In this document: piece after piece, positions 47,861-59,367 of the stretch
Layout of the letters: each line of letters opens with the position of its first letter
Numbering within the stretch: the stretch's first letter is position 1
Assembly: GCA_050084985.1 (NCBI GenBank)
Contig: JBITNC010000001.1
Location: 118,482,001 to 118,546,000 of the forward strand
DNA: 64,000 nucleotides
Direction: 5' to 3'
Origin: Nageia nagi
Taxonomy: Eukaryota > Pinophyta
Program-made: the position numbers and the translations under genes
Notes under the pieces: model-generated
Database searches by the model: none
Told to the model about the DNA's origin: nothing
The model's input: only the letters and a program-made list of their open reading frames with translations

Positions 47861-49604
47861 GGTGACTTATCTTCATCAAGATCCAACCAATTAGATGTAA
47901 CTAATGAGTCATCTAGATCATTAACATCTTCATTATAAATAGATTCTTTAGGAAGTTCATTACACTTTACATCTTTTGAAATGAACACTTCTTTGAAGGA
48001 TGGAGAGTATAGCTTATAGCCTTTATGTTGACATACAAAACTACAAAAATGCATTTTTTTAGCTCTTTTATCTAACATTTTTTTTCTTAGAAATAATGTA
48101 GGAAAATATTTCACAACCAAACACCTTAAGGTGAGAAATATTAGGTTTTATTCCTAACCAAGCCTTAAAAGGAGTTTTACCCTAAATGGCTTTTGTGAGA
48201 CACCTATTTTAAGTGTAAATAGTAGTGCTCACACCTTCATCCCATAAGAAACTAGTAAGATTACCTAACATGCACTAGCCATCTTCATAATTTTCTTATT
48301 TTTTCTTTTGGTAATACCATTTTTCTAAGGAGTGTAAGGAATCATAAACTACCTTTTTATTCTATACTTAACAAAAAAAATAATGAACTCATTGCTATTA
48401 TATTATTCCCTATTATTTGATCTCAACATTTTGATTTTAAGGTTAGTTTGATTTTCAATGAAGGCCTTAAAATTTTGAAAACTTTCAAATTTTTATTCTT
48501 GTGCTTAATTAGATAGCTAAAATTTATTCTATTGAATTTATAAATGAAGTTCAAGATATAATATGCTCCCCTAATTGACTTAGTTTGAAATGGACCCATC
48601 AAATATGAATGCATAAGCTGTAGAGGTTGAGATGCCCTTGTTGCCTTATCTTTTTCAAATCTTTATCTATTTATTTTTCTTAGGATGAATTTCTCAAAAA
48701 TATCAATTAAATATGAAATTAAAGGCAAACCTTCTATAAGTTATTGATCTTTCATAACTTGAATACTCTTGTGATTAAGGTGCTCTAAGCATTGGAGCCA
48801 AAGATTACCCCTTGAACATATATTTGTAGCAAGACACATATTTGTTGGAAATTTATCCATAATGTAATGATCATATTTAACTAATCCTTTAAACAATGTG
48901 GTAAGTCCCTTTTTAATGCATCAAGAGTGATTCAAACTCAAATGAGTACCCTTTTCTTGCAACTTGAGTCATAGATAGGAGGTTCATCCTGTGTTTAGGA
49001 ACATAGAGCACATTTTCAAGAACCTTCCTATGAATCAACACATTTATAATTATTTAGACTTCAAGGATATAATTATCACCTATTACAAATAAATCTTTCT
49101 TATAATTATAAAAATTTTCAAACTTATCCTTTTAAAAGCATAGGTGATTAGTTCATCTAGTGTCAACAATCCAATTAGATGAGAAAGAGCAAATCATGGA
49201 GTAGAGCCCAACAACAAGTCTAGCTTTTATATTCTTATTCCTTTTGAAGTTCTTTACATTTTCATTTCCTTTTATATTTTCTTTTTGTAGCAATTAAATT
49301 CTTTATGACCATAGATACCATAAAAATTACAATTTGCATCGAACTTTTTCTTAGGATTTGGTTTTATTATTTTGGCTTTTCCATCTCTTTGCTTGAGGTA
49401 GCTATTGTTGTTATTTTTATTGTTGTTTCTCCTTTTCTCAAACCTTTTGGAGGAATAAGGATAAATTTTTTATCATGATTAAACTTCTTTTTGAAAAGAG
49501 TTTTGGTTGTTCCTAGAGCAACATTATTTTCTTTTGAAGAAGAGATCTACATCTTTTTGTTAAGAGTTTCCTTATGCTTTGAAAGTAAAGAATTTAATCC
49601 TTTT
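47861..49604 (-). pseudogene. Copia A gag, protease and integrase remnant
   Basis: Integrase: first Asp is Tyr (MHSYLMGPF, 48614), second is Asn (RSNNR, near 48418), and the Glu position is Lys (GITKRKNK, codon 48307-48309). The protease site reads DTR. The gag knuckle near 49325 is CNFYGIYGHKEFNC (second Cys is Tyr). Gag ends at LNSLLSKHKETLN near 49595, where B begins. Confidence 0.85.
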
Positions 49605-50060
49605 TGAATTAAGTTCTACTCTAATAAGATCTCAAAAAGGTACTTTCAACATTAATACAATAGCATAATAACTAAAGCTAATCACATAAATAACATAAGA
49701 TATAAAGTGGTTTCTGCCTCCTTGAGAGTACATCCACTAACTAAGATCTTCTTATTCTCAAGAATCTCTTTTACAAAATATCTTCTTTTTCTCACACTCT
49801 AAACCTATAGAAAATCTTGCATTACAATTGTGTAACTAGATAATGGGATGGTTCTTATCATTTTATAAGAAGAAACCCATTCTATAATTAACCCTTTTTC
49901 TATTATTAATCTTTTACCTATTTTTAACTTCATACCTAATTTTAATTATTCTCCTATTCTTATTACCTTAATAATTTAATGTATTTAATGATAATTTAAG
50001 TATTAAGTGAATTTACATTAATAAAAAATATTACATAATATTATATTACAAATCTTAACA
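49605..50060 (-). repeat. Copia B 3' LTR
   Basis: On the minus strand it starts TGTTAAGATTTG (50060) and ends TTCA (49605); 456 bp. The polypurine tract (read as TAAGGGGGAG) is at 50061-50070. This shows it is the 3' LTR of the element to the right and not the 5' LTR of A. Confidence 0.85.
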
Positions 50061-50990
50061 CTCCCCCTTAATGTATATTAGGATAGAGCATAGAAAGAAG
50101 TAGAAGATAAAGTAAGAGAGAGTTCTCCTCCAAAGAGATACAAATGAAGATGAGAACTTTACATCATTTAGAAATAAGCAATATATTATTTTTATACTCA
50201 TTACAATACCATTTAACAAAATGGCTTACAATATAATCATTATCCATAACTAGTTTTATTATAAGTGTAGTCGATCAACACTGAGTTGACATATGAGCCC
50301 CCATGAGCTTGCCCTTATGAAGTAAGTAACCTATACTCTCAAGATGAAACCTACAACCTACAAGTATATCATAAATAATATTAGTTAAATGAATCATATA
50401 ACATTCATAAATATAAGATAAATGAACTAAGTAATTCCACCCATAAACCAATCAATGATGCACTATAAATCATCACAAAGATGCCAAGCCAATACTTATA
50501 ATCATATTTTGTATATAGAAACATGTGTTGATCAACAACAAAATAAAATAAAATGTACCATGAGTTCTTCACATTAAGCAATTTAACCATGAAGGTGTAC
50601 ATTTAGATCAATACTATACAACAAAAATAGCCTTCTAGGGATGAAATTATCATCACAGACATGAATTAAACCTTCACTCCCACTTGAAGACAACTTCACT
50701 CCCATAAGAAACTTTCAAAGTATGCACAACAAAGTTTCTAAAGTGGCTAGTGAATAAATTATAAGAGATACATTTAGATGAACAGATCTATAATTGTTGC
50801 ATCAAAAAATTTCTTTCTAATATAATGTGCTTAGATTTGAGGTACAATATAAGTTATCACTAAGATGTCAAGCCCATACTTATAGCTAACAAATAGAGGA
50901 ATGTATAAACAAAGTATACAAACCAAACAAAAGTTCAACAACTTTATTAAGAAAGAAAGAAATTACAATGGATTCAACAAGAATTCAACA
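50061..50990 (-). other. Copia B 3' untranslated region
   Basis: Non-coding; collinear with the copia-1 3' region, e.g. the minus-strand GGCTTGGCATCTTTGTGATG near 50492-50473. The six-unit ~50-bp array of copia-1 is not evident here. Confidence 0.65.
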
Positions 50991-51887
50991 TTTACTCCCT
51001 TTTTGAGGGAAACATCACCAACATAATAGACTCCCTAAGCTTATAGAATTGCATTTTAGTAAAAGGCTTAATGAATAAATTAGTAGAGTTTAAGACTGAT
51101 GGACAACACTATAAGTGTATAACATCATCCAAAACCTTGTCTCTAATGAAGTGGGCTTGGATTTATACATGCTTTATTCTCTAATGGAAAATATCATTCT
51201 TTTTCAAAGTAATAGCTAATTTATTATCTAAAGAAATTTATGCTATATGAACTTACTCTTACCCTATTTTTTCATAATATGCATCAACCAAATGGATTTT
51301 TGGGATGCAATTGACATTGCATGATATTCAACCTTAGTGGTGGAGAGAGCAGTAGTAGGTTACTTCTTGGATGCCCAAGAGATAGCACCTAAACCAATGC
51401 TAAAAATAGTAGTAGATGTTGATACTTCTATCATATTTATCTTTTTTATAGTTAGAATTTAAGAATTTTAAGAGAACAAATGAGAGTAACTTGTCATACT
51501 TGAGAGCAAGATCCTTAGTTCTAGCATTGAAGTGCTTAATATATGAATTTTGTATAAAGCAAGCCATAAAATTCATGGTAAATAAAATATTTGTCCTAGA
51601 GATAGTTAAATAAAGAAGACTACCAATTAGTTGTTTGTAAGTCATAGCATCAACCAACTGAGAGTTGAAACTAAGAGACAAAGTGCTTCTAGGAGAAAGT
51701 GAGATTACAGTATGCACGTAATCCTTTGTTCCAAATTTTTACAAGATATTTGAGATATACTTGGATTGACTAAGGTAAGTAGAATCCTTGTATTGGTACA
51801 CTTGCATACCAAGGTGGTAGTGCAATAGATGAATATCAATCATTTCAAAAATTTCTTAAGTTTATATATGCAATCTTGTGTGAGTAT
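50991..51887 (-). pseudogene. Copia B RNase H and C-terminal RT
   Basis: RNase H tail (LFIKPFTKMQF-like, near 51080-51030), the STTKAEYHAMSIAS-like block (51345-51300) and MTYKQLIGSLLYLTISRTNI (51640-51585) are recognisable. RT reads to a YYLGMQVYQYKDS-like block near 51800. Stops are present. C is inserted at 51883-51887. Confidence 0.8.
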
Positions 51888-53986
51888 TGTTGAGCATGGG
51901 TGATTGTCATTGTTGTCAACACGTGGTTTTGGCTGTGTCTTCACGTCCATTTGGTTTTGGCTATGTCTTCGCATAGTAGTATGAGTTCATTTTAAGATCC
52001 CCGAGATGACATTCCGGAATGAAATGATGAAGCTCAGTTGTGGAAAAATTTGGGTTCCGAAGAAGGTGAGAGTTGTTGAAAAGTCTAGGTTCTAGAGAAG
52101 GAAAGAGTTGTGGAAAAGCTTGGGTTCTAGAGAAGGTGAGGTTAGCAAAGAGAAATTGAGGAGCCAGAACCAGTTAATTAAGTATTCCAAAAGTAGAGCA
52201 TTTTGGAAATATGAAGATGACATCAACGATTTCGGGTCTTAACCCAAAATGGATCCCCAAAGCGATGAGGTCAGCAAGGGGGGACTAAAAGAGCCAGAGC
52301 CAGTGAGTAAAACATTCCAAAAATATGAAGATGACATCACAGGGAGAATAACGTTCACATTTTTGAATGAGCTCGGATCCTGAAAGTGATTAGGTTAGCA
52401 AGGGGTGACTAAAAGAGTTAGAGCTAGCGAGTAAAACATTTCGGAAGCAAGAGATGATGTCACACGGAGAATGATGTTCACATTCTTTAATAGAACTGGG
52501 TTTTGGAGATGATGAGGTCAGCAAAGAGTGATCAAATAGCCGAAGCTGGTGAGTAAAGCATTCCGAAATGCAGAGATGAGATCAGCAAAGAGAGATTGAA
52601 AATCCAGAGTCCATAAAGTAAATGTTCTGGATTAAAAGGATGACATCATAGAGGATAAGATAGTCACATTTTGGTAAAGACTGGAGTCTGAGATGATGAC
52701 ATCACAGTGTAGGTGTTGAAAAGTCCAGAAAGCCATGCAGAAACATTAGAACTCTCTTCTGGAGTTCAAAGATGATGACATCATGCGGGAAGCATTTTAC
52801 TCTACTTCCAGAGTCTAGAGATGATGACATCATGATGTATACAATAAACATCTGGTAACCGAGAAAAAGAGTTCGAGATTATCAAAAATACCATTATGAA
52901 GAAGAAAAGAGTCCAGGATTATCAGAAATACCATTATGAAGAAGAAAAGAGTATGAGATTATCAGAAATACCATTATGAAGAAGAAAAGAGTCTAGAATT
53001 ATCAAAAATACCATTATGAAGAAGAAAAGAGTACGAGATTATCAGAAATACCATTATGAAGAAGAAAAGAGTCTAGAATTATCAAAAATACCATTATGAA
53101 GAAGAAAAGAGTCTGGAACTATCAGAAATAATCAGATACTATCAAATCTCTGAAATCAGTGGAGAAAAAGGTATACGTGTCTAAACAACTCTATTTGAGC
53201 AAGAGGAGCATTCATCAGTTACAACAGTTGCAGTCTCAGATAATGAACTCTCTTAGTGCAGGAGCAGTTACAAATAAAGATTCCTTTTTAGTTTGTTTTT
53301 GGTAACGTGTCATGACAAGAATAGTTTTGTGAGGGGCTTTCTTGATGTGTAACAGTTGCAGGAAAGTACGTGAAGTGTGGATTATAGATGAAGTAAAAAT
53401 GGGTGAGTAGAGAAGGGTGATTTAGGTGGTAAGAGCATGAAAGAGGAGAGGAGTGTGGAGAGAAGAGTGGTAGTGGAGGTAATAGGGCAGAAGAGGGGAG
53501 TATCAGGAGAACATGAAGTGAGAAAATGAATATGCAGATAGGAGTGTGATTATTTAAGTGTGTTACTTTGGAGCTGTGTGCAGAGATAAAATAGTGAACT
53601 TTAGAGCTAGACCATTGAGGGTCTTCTAGAACTGTATTCTTTCCTCCTTTTTGAATGTTGTCTCAAGTGGGTGCTTGAGAGCTAGAGTTGGTGCTCCAAG
53701 CAGTAGGTGTTGCTATTTGCAAAGTGGTAGTTGGTGCACCTTTCATAGTTGGTGCTATGAATCTGTAAGCTTTCTTTAATGGCTAGATTTGGATTGGTGT
53801 CCAAGCAGTCATTTTCAGGGATGTAGCCAATCTGGTGAACCTCGTTACATCTGTGTTGTGTGATGTACTAGTGTCCTTGCTCAATTTTCTTTGGCTTTTA
53901 ATTTGTCTTTATTTAAGAAGGTTAAATTGATTATTTTTATATACACTGATTCACCCCCCCCTCTCAGTGTCACTTGAAGTCCAACA
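51888..53986 (+). repeat. Copia C 5' LTR
   Basis: Begins TGTTGAGCATGGG and ends GAAGTCCAACA. Contents in order: ~124-bp degenerate direct repeats with AGCAA(A/G)G cores (52135, 52264, 52388, 52511), seven TGACATCA/TGATGTCA sites, a 40-bp tandem array, G-rich text with repeated TTGGTGCT words (53680-53770), the GGATGTAGCC/GGTGAACCTCGTT signature (53819-53846) and a run of nine C near the end. Confidence 0.93.
52869..53139 (+). repeat. 40-bp tandem array in C 5' LTR (6 full units plus part)
   Basis: Units at 52869, 52909, 52949, 52989, 53029 and 53069, then a partial at 53109. Consensus GAGTCYRGRATTATCAGAAA, TACCATTATGAAGAAGAAAA. Units differ mainly in the CpG-like CYRGR part. Confidence 0.95.
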
Positions 53987-53988
53987 AT

Positions 53989-54000
53989 TGGTATCAGAGC
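53989..54000 (+). other. Copia C primer-binding site
   Basis: TGGTATCAGAGC two bases after the LTR end. Complementary to initiator Met-tRNA. Confidence 0.93.
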
Positions 54001-54050
54001 AAGGTTCCTACTTAGGCTATAACAGCTAAGGAGATCCTAGTAGTGGCACT

Positions 54051-55493
54051 ATGGGTAGTGGCACTATGGCAAGCGGAGAAGGTTTCTCATCTAACAAGGC
54101 ACCTCTCTTTGATGGAAACAATTATGCTTTCTAGAAAATTCGAATGAAGACTTATCTCAGTGCATTGGGTTTTGGTACTTGGGATGCTGTTAAAAGGGGT
54201 TACACTCCTCCCCCTACAGGTCCATCAGATGAAGCAGAAAGAAAGGCATTTGAATGTGACACAAAAGTAAGAAATGCTCTAATGTGTGGTCTAGTGGACA
54301 GTGAACTGGTGAAAGTTATGGCATGCAAATCTGCAAAAGAAATATGGAATAAGTTGAAGAGCATTCATGAAGGAGATGATAAAGTCAAGGAAGCAAAACT
54401 CCAAACTTATAGAGCTCAATTCGAAGTTCTAAAGATGAATGAAGATGAAACCATAGAAGCATACATGTTGAGAGTAAATGAAATTACTAATGCAATCAGA
54501 GGTCTTGGGGAAGAAATTGAAGATCATGTCATCGTGAAAAAGGTACTACGATCTCTCACATCTCGCTTTGATTCAAAGGTGTCTGCTATTGAAGAAGCAA
54601 AAAATTTGAAAACTTTCAGCATGGATGAAATGCATGGATCACTAACTGCTTATGAAATGAGGATCGAAAAAGTAAAGCATTCAGAAAAGGAAGCAACGTT
54701 TAAAGCCAACAACAGTACCAAAGCCAAAATAGATTCTAACGATGAGGAACAATCTGATGGAGCAGAAGCAAATTTTGTTAGAAAGCTAAAAAGGGGAAAA
54801 GGTAAATATGAAGGCAAGCTACCATTTAAATGTTTTAACCGTGGTGGTATTGGTCATTTCATTTCCAAATGTCCATATAGAAAAACTGATAAAGATGATC
54901 AAGAATCATATTTTGAGAAAAACCACAAAATGAAACCTCATGCTCGAAATAGAAGGTCAAATAGACAGAGCTTCATATCCAGAAATAAAGGCTTCACTGA
55001 TGATGATTCCAGTAATGAATCAGAAAAAGAATACAATGGAGCATTGTTTATGGCATTTGAAGAGAAAATGAATGAAGATAATCAAAATGCCCAAGAACAT
55101 AAAAAGGAAGAGATAGATGAAGAAAATGACTGTGAGATTGAGATTGATCTTGAAGAAGAACTAATAATAGCATTGAATGAACTGAATAAAGAAGTAAAGA
55201 AAAATAAGAAACTCTCAAAAAGGTTTGATGATGCAAGTAATATTATAGAAACCTTAAAAATAGAAGTGGAAGAATCTAAGAGGATAAATGAGAGTTTGGA
55301 GGAACAGCTTCTTATGAAAGTTAAAAATTGCAGTAAGCTTGAAGAAGAAATAACTGGGCTACGTATGCAACTAGAGGAAGTCACCAAGAGAATCAACTCT
55401 TTTGAATATCTAGAAGGAAGGTTGACTAAACTTAGTGAAATAATTAACAGTCAAAGAATGTTTTCTGATAAATCTGGTCTGGGATATGAATAA
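54051..55493 (+). pseudogene. Copia C gag, one early stop
   Basis: The ATG at 54051 is followed by MGSGTMASGEGF and APLFDGNNYAF, then TAG (54132, Trp codon lost) and the long open part from 54144. Copia gag blocks: AKEIWNKLKSIHEGDDKVKE, KLQTYRAQFEVLKMNEDETI, VLRSLTSRFDSKVSAIEEAK. A zinc knuckle at ~54833 reads CFNRGGIGHFISKC (second Cys is Arg). A highly acidic, Lys/Glu-rich coiled-coil C-terminus follows (55080-55440). Stop TAA at 55491, where the frame was once continuous (GAA TAA replaces a Gln codon). Role: particle shell and RNA binding. Confidence 0.9.
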
Positions 55494-56430
55494 GGACAAT
55501 CTTCCAATGACATAAAAAGGGAAAACATAAAATAAACCAAGAAGAAGGAAGATAGCTCAGGACTGGAGGATGATGGCTTCACTCAAGTGCATTCCAGAAG
55601 AAGACCCTATGCAGGACCAAGAAGTACTCAACAATATAATAGATACATCCATCCCTTCAATGGATACTGTTTCAAATGCGATGTGTATGGACACAAAATT
55701 TCTAAATGTAAGTATAATATCACTCCAAGAACCTTTGTTACTAGGAATGCATTGGCCCACTAATGGAGTATCCTGTTGAGTGTTACAACTGTCATGAATA
55801 TGGACACATTGCCCGATTCTATAGAAATAATCATGGCATGAGGTTCTTTCCACCGAGACAATTTCCTTCCATAAGACAAAATAAACAGTTTTAGAGCAGT
55901 CATCCACAGGAAGTAGAAAAGAATAATAAAAAACAAGAAGCTGAAATAAAAGTAAAACAAGTTTGGAAAGAAAAGGAGAAACTCAGAGAGGATAAAGAGT
56001 CCTTAATCGTTCAAACAGCATTAAAATCTCAAGATAAACCATCACCATGGATATTAGACAGTGGATGCTCAAGTCACATGACAGGTGACAAGAAGAAATT
56101 TCAAAAACTATAGGAATATGAAGGTGGGTTAGTAAGATTTGGAAATAATGATGGCGTACAGATTATCGACAAAGGGATAGTCAAAATAAATGATGGAAAC
56201 ATCAGATCCGAAGAGGTATTATTTATTGTGGGACTGAAGCATAATTTGTTGAGTGTCAGTCAAATATGTGACAAAGGACATGATGTAATTTTCAAAAAGC
56301 ATGGCTGTGAGATCTGAAGGGCAAATAGTGGTAGACTTGTAGCAGTTGGTACAAGAACCTGTGGCAATTTATACACCTTATCAGATATTTCAGAGGGATC
56401 ATGTCTTCTAGGCAAGGAGAGTGATGATTG
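55494..56430 (+). pseudogene. Copia C gag end with two more knuckles, and protease
   Basis: After the stop, the frame continues to a complete knuckle CFKCDVYGHKISKC (55669-55710). After a frameshift near 55755 comes another, CYNCHEYGHIARFY (55779-55820; last Cys is Tyr). So the element had three knuckles. Protease: WILDSGCSSHMTGDKKKF (56049) with the DSG intact, then GLKHNLLSVSQICDKGHDVI. Stops at 55892 and 56113 and one near 56318. Confidence 0.85.
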
Positions 56431-57600
56431 GCTATGGCATAAGAGATTGGGACACATCTATTTTAAAAACTTGATGAACATTTGCTCAAAAAGAGCAGTA
56501 AGAGATATGCCCAGTATCAGCACACCAGCAAATGATATTTGTGATTCATGCCAAAAGGGAAAGCAAACTTGGGCAAAGTTCAAAGTGAAAGAATATCACA
56601 CAAGCAGACCATTGGAAATCGTACACACCGACCTATGCGGACTAATGAGAACACAAAGCTTCAATGGAGATAAGTATTTTATTCTATTCATAGATGATTA
56701 TTCAAGAATGACTTGGGTGCAATTTTTAAAACATAAATCTGAAGCTTTTGAAATGTTCAAAGCATTTAAAAATCAAGTAGAAAATCAGATAGAGAGGAGA
56801 ATTAAATGTCTTCACTCAGACAGAGGAGGTGAGTTCACTTCTGATGAGTTTACTGAGTTTTGCATACAACATGAAATTAAAAGACAATTCTCTGCAGCTA
56901 GAAATCCACAACAAAATGGAGTAGTTGAAAGAAAAAATAGAGCAGTACAAGAAATGGCTCGAACCATGCTGATAGAAAGCAAGGTTGCTTATAGGTTCTG
57001 GAAAGAAGCAGTGCATACTACAGTGCATATTCAAAATAGATGTATGATGTGACCACATGAGGATAGAACACCATATGAATTATGGTTTGGAAGAAGAGCT
57101 ACAGTGAGGCACTTCAGGATCTTTGGCAGTAAATGCTATATCAAGAGAATAGAAGAAAATTTAGGAAAGTTTGAGGATAGATCTGATGAAGGTATCTTTC
57201 TTGGTTACTCTTTGAAGAGCAAAGCATACAGGTGTTACAATAAAAGGATAAAAACAATCATTGATAGTGCTAATGTTCACGTTGATGAGAAAAGAGATCT
57301 TCCCAAGAGAAATGATGATGATGATCTTCCTGCCTATCAAGATTCAATTGAAGAAGACAAAAAGAATAAAAACAAATCTAAGCCTCCTGTATAGCAATCA
57401 CAAGTAAAGAAACCAAAAGATTCAAATTCACCAAGTAACCCAAATAGTGCTTCAGAAAATGAGTCGAAAGAAGATGAAAATTCAAAAACTCCACCAAATA
57501 GATGGCACAAGGATCATCCACAAGAGCAAATCATCGGTGAGTTTCATACAGGCATCCAAACTCGCAGAGGGGTTTCAAGCACCTATTCTCTCATATCCAA
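56431..57600 (+). pseudogene. Copia C integrase, catalytic triad intact
   Basis: Zinc region: LWHKRLGHIYFKNL ... CDSCQKGKQTW. Core: Asp in EIVHTDLCGLM (56630), Asp in CLHSDRGGEFTS (56818) and Glu in NGVVERKNRAVQ (56927-56929). Then FRIFGSKCYIKRIEENLGKF and an acidic hinge. Stops at 57051 (TGA) and 57394 (TAG) break it. Unlike copia-1, A and B, the Glu is present. Confidence 0.9.
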
Positions 57601-59104
57601 TATAGAGCCTAAAAATGTCTCAGAAGCTAGCCAAGATGAAAGCTGGATGAAAGCAATGGAGGAAGAACTCACTCAAATTGAAAAGAATGAAACATGGGAA
57701 CTTGTTCCTAGACCAGCCAACAAAAATGTGATTGGCACAAAGTGGATTTTTCGTAATAAGTTGAATGAAGATGGGATAGTGGTTCGAAATAAAGCTAGAC
57801 TTGTTTGCAAGGGATATGCTCAAGTTGAAGGAATTGATTTTGAAGAAACTTTTGCACCTGTGGCCAGATTAGAAGCTATTCGCATGTTTTTAGCTTTTGC
57901 AGTGTATAAAGACTTTAAAGTTTATCAAATGGATGTAAAATCAGCCTTTCTAAATGGCAAAATTGAGGAAGAAGTCTATATTGAACAACCAGATGGTTTC
58001 CAATTGGGAGAGAATCCTAATCTGGTATGCAAACTAAAGAAGGCTCTGTATGGTTTAAAACAGGCACCTCGAGCATGGTACTCTAGACTTGATACATATC
58101 TTTAGCAGTAAGGCTTTAGAAAAGGAATGGTGGATAGCAATTTATACATTAAATCAGAAAAGGAAAATTAGCTAATTGTTGTTGTCTATGTAGATGATAT
58201 AATCTTTGGAGGAAGCAAGAATGAGCTATGTAAAAATCTTGCTGACAACATGCAAACAGAATTCGAGATGTCTATGATAGGTGAGCTTGCATTTTTTCTC
58301 AGCCTACAAATCAATCAGTTGAAGAATGGCATGTCCATTTCTCAAACCAAGTATGTTAAGGAGATGTTGAAGAAGTTTACCATGGAAGACTGTAAACCTG
58401 TGAGCACCCCTATGACGATAGGCTACAAATTAAGCAAGGATGATAAAGCACCAACAGTAGATCAAACACAATACAGGTCAATGATTGGAAGTTTATTATA
58501 TTTGACAGCTACTAGACCAGATATTCTTCAAGCAGTATGTATGGTTGCTCAATTTGAAGAAAATCCCAAAGAAACACATGTTACTGTAGTAAAGAGAATA
58601 TTCAGATATCTCAAAGGCATAGTAGAATATGGTTTATGGTATCCTAGAGGAAAGGACTTTACACCTATTGCCTTTTCAGATGTAGACTGGGTAGGATGCA
58701 TGGATGATAGGAAGAGCACCAGTGGAGGAGCATTTTATTTGGGTAATAATCTTGTTGGCTGGCACAGTAAAAAGCAAGACTCAGTATCCCTATCTACAAC
58801 AGAAGCAAAGTATATAGCAGCAACTTCTTACTACACATAGATTCTATGGATGAAGTAGATGCTAAAAGATTTTGGTATACAGATTAACGAGCCCATAACA
58901 GTTCTGTGTGATAACACAAGTGTAATCAATATCTCAAAAAATCTTGTTATGCACTCACGAACAAAGCATATAGCAATCAGATATCACTTTCTAAAAGAAA
59001 GAGTGGCACAAGGAGAAGTACAGTTGGATTTTGTTCCAACCATAGAGCAAGTAGCAGACATCTTTACAAAGCCTTTGCCCAAAGACGTCTTCGAATATCT
59101 TTGA
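57601..59104 (+). pseudogene. Copia C reverse transcriptase and RNase H
   Basis: [82 protein letters not shown]; active site VVVYVDDIIFGGS (58181-58218, YVDD intact). Stops at 58103, 58109 and 58168. RNase H: IAFSDVDWVGCMDDRKSTSG, LSTTEAKYIAA and a stop at 58838, then VLCDNTSVINISKN and DIFTKPLPKDVFEYL with a stop at 59102. The active sites are kept but the ORF is broken. Confidence 0.92.
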
Positions 59105-59367
59105 AACAAGCTAGGAGTTGTTGTCCTTCCCATGCATTAGCTAGTTCTGGACGTCACAATCTCAGGGGGAGTGTTTATTTTTTCCTTCCTATGTTGCTTC
59201 TATGTATCTTGTTTTTGTATGCATACTACTGATTTCCTGAGAATGTCATGCATGGACTCAGGGGGAGTCTGTAAATGCCCTTTGTTATTGTTGACAAAGA
59301 GGGAGAGAAAAGTCTCGATGTTGGTGTCTGATCAAGTGGTGTTACCAACAATTCCAAAGGGGGAGAT
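59105..59367 (+). other. Copia C 3' spacer with three purine tracts
   Basis: TCAGGGGGAGTGTTT at 59161, TCAGGGGGAGTCTG at 59258 and CAAAGGGGGAGATT at ~59354-59367, the last being the functional-position polypurine tract next to the LTR. No env-like ORF is present. Confidence 0.8.

Larger units (their letters stand above)
46253..49604 (-). mobile_element. Copia A: truncated copia-1-family element
   Basis: Minus-strand order gag (49604) to RNase H (46253). The right side is cut in gag by the B LTR; the rest of A would lie beyond the window. The left end stops just before the polypurine tract equivalent, so A has no 3' UTR or LTR here. The protein blocks align with copia-1 throughout. Confidence 0.85.

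Noticed and set aside
49605-50060. 5' LTR of copia A
   Set aside because: The polypurine tract is on its right, and no PBS lies between it and A's gag, so it is the 3' LTR of B inserted in A.
52869-53139. CRISPR-like direct repeat array
   Set aside because: Units are contiguous with no unique spacers, lie in a plant LTR, and recur in the sister LTR.
55048-55396. Minus-strand Ser/Leu-rich ORFs opposite C gag
   Set aside because: Complement of Glu/Lys-rich codons of the gag coiled coil, a composition artefact.
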